Source: Lachnospiraceae bacterium UBA1066
GTDB lineage: Bacteria > Bacillota > Clostridia > Lachnospirales > Lachnospiraceae
Length of the DNA stretch: 15,541 nt
Direction of reading: 5' to 3'
Assembly (NCBI GenBank): GCA_002316215.1
Contig: DCDB01000291.1
Coordinates: 1-15,541, forward strand
Positions 13,922 through 15,541 of the stretch are shown in pieces. Positions within the stretch are counted from its first letter, which is position 1. Each line of letters begins with the position of its first letter. Both the position numbers and the translations under genes were made by a program. The notes under the pieces were generated by a model. It did not search any database. It was not told the DNA's origin and saw only the letters and a list, made by a program, of their open reading frames with translations.

Positions 13922-13946
13922 AACTTATGCGCAAAAGTTGCAACTT
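13922..13946 (+). promoter_or_regulatory. Candidate LacI-family operator with overlapping second palindrome
   Basis: AACTTATGCGCAAAAGTT (13922-13939) is an 18-bp palindrome with one mismatched pair, centred on CG as usual for LacI-family sites and located about +7 to +24 of the predicted transcript. Overlapping its right arm is a perfect 12-bp palindrome, AAGTTGCAACTT (13935-13946). The first site recurs in part in the GH31 promoter. Binding by the neighbouring regulator is inferred. Confidence 0.6.
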
Positions 13947-13997
13947 GCTTTTCGCGGTTCTCGAGGTAAAATACACAACAAAAAGGAGCAGGAGAAA

Positions 13998-15386
13998 ATG
14001 AAGAAAAAGTTATTATCTGCATCACTGGTAGGCGTTCTCGCCGTTACTATGCTGGCTGGCTGCGGAAGCAGTTCGTCAACAACATCCACAGCAGCTTCCA
14101 CTGCAACAGCATCCACAGCAGCTTCGGCTGCAACATCCACTGCAGCCTCAACGGCAGCTTCAACAGCAACTTCCTCAACAGCGGCATCAGGCACTTCTCT
14201 TCGTCTGGTCAACGGCAAGATCGAAGTCGATTCACAGCTGAAAGAGCTCGCAGCAGCTTATCAGAAAGAGACCGGAGTTGAAGTCCAGATCGAATCCATG
14301 GGCGGCGGCGTAGATATTCAGTCAACACTGAAAGGCTATTATCAGGCTGATAACATGCCGGACATCTTTGTCTGCGGCAGCGACTCAGATTTCAAGAACT
14401 GGACAGGGCATCTTGCTGATATGAGCTCTGAATCCTGGGTATCGGATACAGACGGCGCTTACAAGGATTCTGACGGAAAGACCGTCGGCTTCCCGTACAC
14501 GACAGAAGCTATCGGACTTGCCTACAACGCAGATCTTCTGACGAAAGCCGGAATCGATCCGAAGTCCATTACCGGACCGGACTCTCTTCAGAAAGCTTTT
14601 GAAACTCTTGACAGCAAGAAAGCAGATCTCGGCCTTACGGCAGTCATCGGCTACTGCGCAGAACCGACCAACCTTTACTGGTCAACAGGCAACCATCTCT
14701 TCGGCGTTTACCTTGACGCAGGCCTTAAGAGAGATGACACTAAGTACATCGACATGCTCAATAACGGCGGCGCACTTGATTCAACACGTTTTGCAGATTA
14801 TGCTAACATGATCGCGCTCTTCAACAAATATTCAGATCCGTCACTCCTTGTTTCCGGCACTTATGATCAGCAGATCCTGAACTTCGCTTCCGGAAAATAT
14901 GCGTTTGTGACACAGGGTTCCTGGATCGGCGCAACAATGACATCGAATGATGCTGATCAGTACAAGGCAGCAGGAAACTTCAAAGTCGGAATGCTTCCGT
15001 ACGCATTTGAAGACGGCATCGACACAATCCAGACAAATACCCCGTCCTGGTGGGCAGTATATGACGGCAAGAACGCAACAGCAGCCAAGGCATTCCTTGC
15101 ATGGTGCGCAGGTGATGAAGGACAGCAGTACCTCGTTAAGAAAGCCGGATTTGTAAGCCCGTTCAAGAGCTGCACATATGTTGCTGACGATCCGTTCGCT
15201 CAGACAATCGTTGATTACACGGCCGCCGGCAAGACCTCCGCTTGGCATTGGCTCCAGATGAAGGATGGCATTGCCCAGAACGCAACCGGCCAGGTTTATG
15301 CAGATTTCGCTTCCGGCTCCATCGCAGATGCGACCGCATTTGCATCAACAATGGCTCAGGTCTGCAAGCAGTACTACGCTTCATAA
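13998..15386 (+). CDS. ABC transporter sugar-binding lipoprotein (family 1 solute-binding protein)
   Basis: An extracellular, membrane-anchored binding protein of 462 residues for an ABC sugar importer. The N-terminus MKKKLLSASLVGVLAVTML leads to a lipobox LAGC with lipid-modified Cys22. Residues 23-66 are an uninterrupted Ser/Thr/Ala/Gly linker, followed by the binding domain (LRLVNGKIEVDSQLKELAAAYQKETGVEVQIES). Aromatic-rich stretches (EPTNLYWSTGN, TQGSWIGATM, NTPSWWAVYDG, SAWHWLQMKDG) are consistent with stacking on a sugar. I chose the ATG at 13998 (AAGGAG 9 nt upstream) rather than an upstream in-frame ATG at 13899, because only this start gives a signal peptide. The permease follows after a palindrome. 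The glucosidases and LacI nearby suggest an alpha-glucoside such as isomalto-oligosaccharides, but the ligand is not proven. Confidence 0.93.
   Translation: MKKKLLSASLVGVLAVTMLAGCGSSSSTTSTAASTATASTAASAATSTAASTAASTATSSTAASGTSLRLVNGKIEVDSQLKELAAAYQKETGVEVQIESMGGGVDIQSTLKGYYQADNMPDIFVCGSDSDFKNWTGHLADMSSESWVSDTDGAYKDSDGKTVGFPYTTEAIGLAYNADLLTKAGIDPKSITGPDSLQKAFETLDSKKADLGLTAVIGYCAEPTNLYWSTGNHLFGVYLDAGLKRDDTKYIDMLNNGGALDSTRFADYANMIALFNKYSDPSLLVSGTYDQQILNFASGKYAFVTQGSWIGATMTSNDADQYKAAGNFKVGMLPYAFEDGIDTIQTNTPSWWAVYDGKNATAAKAFLAWCAGDEGQQYLVKKAGFVSPFKSCTYVADDPFAQTIVDYTAAGKTSAWHWLQMKDGIAQNATGQVYADFASGSIADATAFASTMAQVCKQYYAS
14064..14195 (+). repeat. Low-complexity Ser/Thr/Ala linker coding repeat
   Basis: This stretch encodes residues 23-66 of the binding protein, only Ser, Thr, Ala and Gly, with repeated S-T-A-A-S units. 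At DNA level GCAGCTTC and related short words recur. It separates the lipid anchor from the folded domain and could vary in length by slippage. Confidence 0.8.
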
Positions 15387-15426
15387 GCATCACATAAGCA
15401 GCTGTACACACATATTTGAAAAAACA

Positions 15427-15448
15427 GGGCGGCAATTAATTGCCGCCC
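15427..15448 (+). terminator. Perfect palindrome between binding protein and permease genes, partial terminator
   Basis: The arms GGGCGGCAATT and AATTGCCGCCC form an 11-bp perfect inverted repeat, followed by GCATTTTTC. It starts 40 nt after the binding-protein stop and ends before the permease ribosome site (AGGAGG, 15458-15463). This is the usual position for an element that lets the binding protein be made in excess over the permeases, by partial termination or 3'-end protection. Confidence 0.75.
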
Positions 15449-15469
15449 GCATTTTTCAGGAGGGCATAA

Positions 15470-15541
15470 ATGAATAAAAATACTGCAGCCAATAAGCTGG
15501 TTTCTCCTATTCTTATGGCAGGCGGCATCGTTCTGATCCTG
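15470..15541 (+). CDS. Start of a probable ABC sugar permease gene (cut by window end)
   Basis: Only 24 codons are visible, translating to a short polar start (MNKNTAANKL) and the beginning of a hydrophobic segment (VSPILMAGGIVLIL). AGGAGG lies 6 nt before the ATG. The position after a family 1 binding protein makes a MalF-type membrane subunit most likely. The sequence itself is too short to confirm the family. Confidence 0.6.
   Translation, partial: MNKNTAANKLVSPILMAGGIVLIL

Noticed and set aside
13916..13926. TAGTTTAACTT, also present at 34-44, as a second ROK-type half-site
   Set aside because: Only single half-sites without a partner arm; an 11-base match in AT-rich sequence can be chance.

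Overview
The window looks like a carbohydrate-utilisation region from a gut- or rumen-type Bacillota, most likely Lachnospiraceae or a close relative. I infer this from the gene families (DUF624, DUF4867, a LacI regulator beside an ABC sugar system, paired GH13_31 enzymes), the strong GGAGG-type ribosome sites, and a GH31 protein that resembles, from memory, the Ro-alphaG1 isomaltase-type alpha-glucosidase of Ruminococcus (Blautia) obeum. I see no phage, transposase, CRISPR, tRNA or rRNA.

The left part (60-9024) lies wholly on the minus strand. In order of transcription it holds two soluble GH13_31 alpha-glucosidases (9024-7318 and 7165-5492), an MFS transporter (5438-4263), and then a second unit with its own promoter: a DUF4867 protein (4143-3526), an L-fucose/L-arabinose isomerase-family protein (3285-1795) and xylulokinase (1550-60). 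The second unit has a good sigma-A promoter (TTGACG-17-TATTAT). An 8-5-8 inverted repeat of the TTAGTTT type known for ROK-family XylR regulators sits at its predicted transcript start. The unit therefore looks like a pentose pathway, but with a FucI-type isomerase instead of XylA, plus a cupin-like protein of unknown function.

The right part (9536 to the end) lies on the plus strand: a DUF624 membrane protein with a repeated C-terminal tail, a GH31 alpha-glucosidase broken by one in-frame TAA, a LacI-family regulator, a lipoprotein sugar-binding protein, and the first 24 codons of what is probably an ABC permease. The binding-protein promoter is followed by an 18-bp near-palindrome centred on CG. 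A related copy lies at the matching position of the GH31 promoter, so both are candidate operators for the LacI protein.

Together the genes suggest uptake of alpha-gluco-oligosaccharides, especially isomaltose-type alpha-1,6 sugars, by the ABC system and cytoplasmic cleavage by complementary glucosidases. A separately controlled pentose isomerase/kinase unit lies next to them. The most notable features are the nonsense codon in GH31, the DUF4867-isomerase-kinase unit with its operator, the shared LacI operator candidate, and several local repeat structures (duplicated xylB leader, 13-14 bp repeat in a glucosidase leader, 45-bp repeat inside the DUF624 gene).
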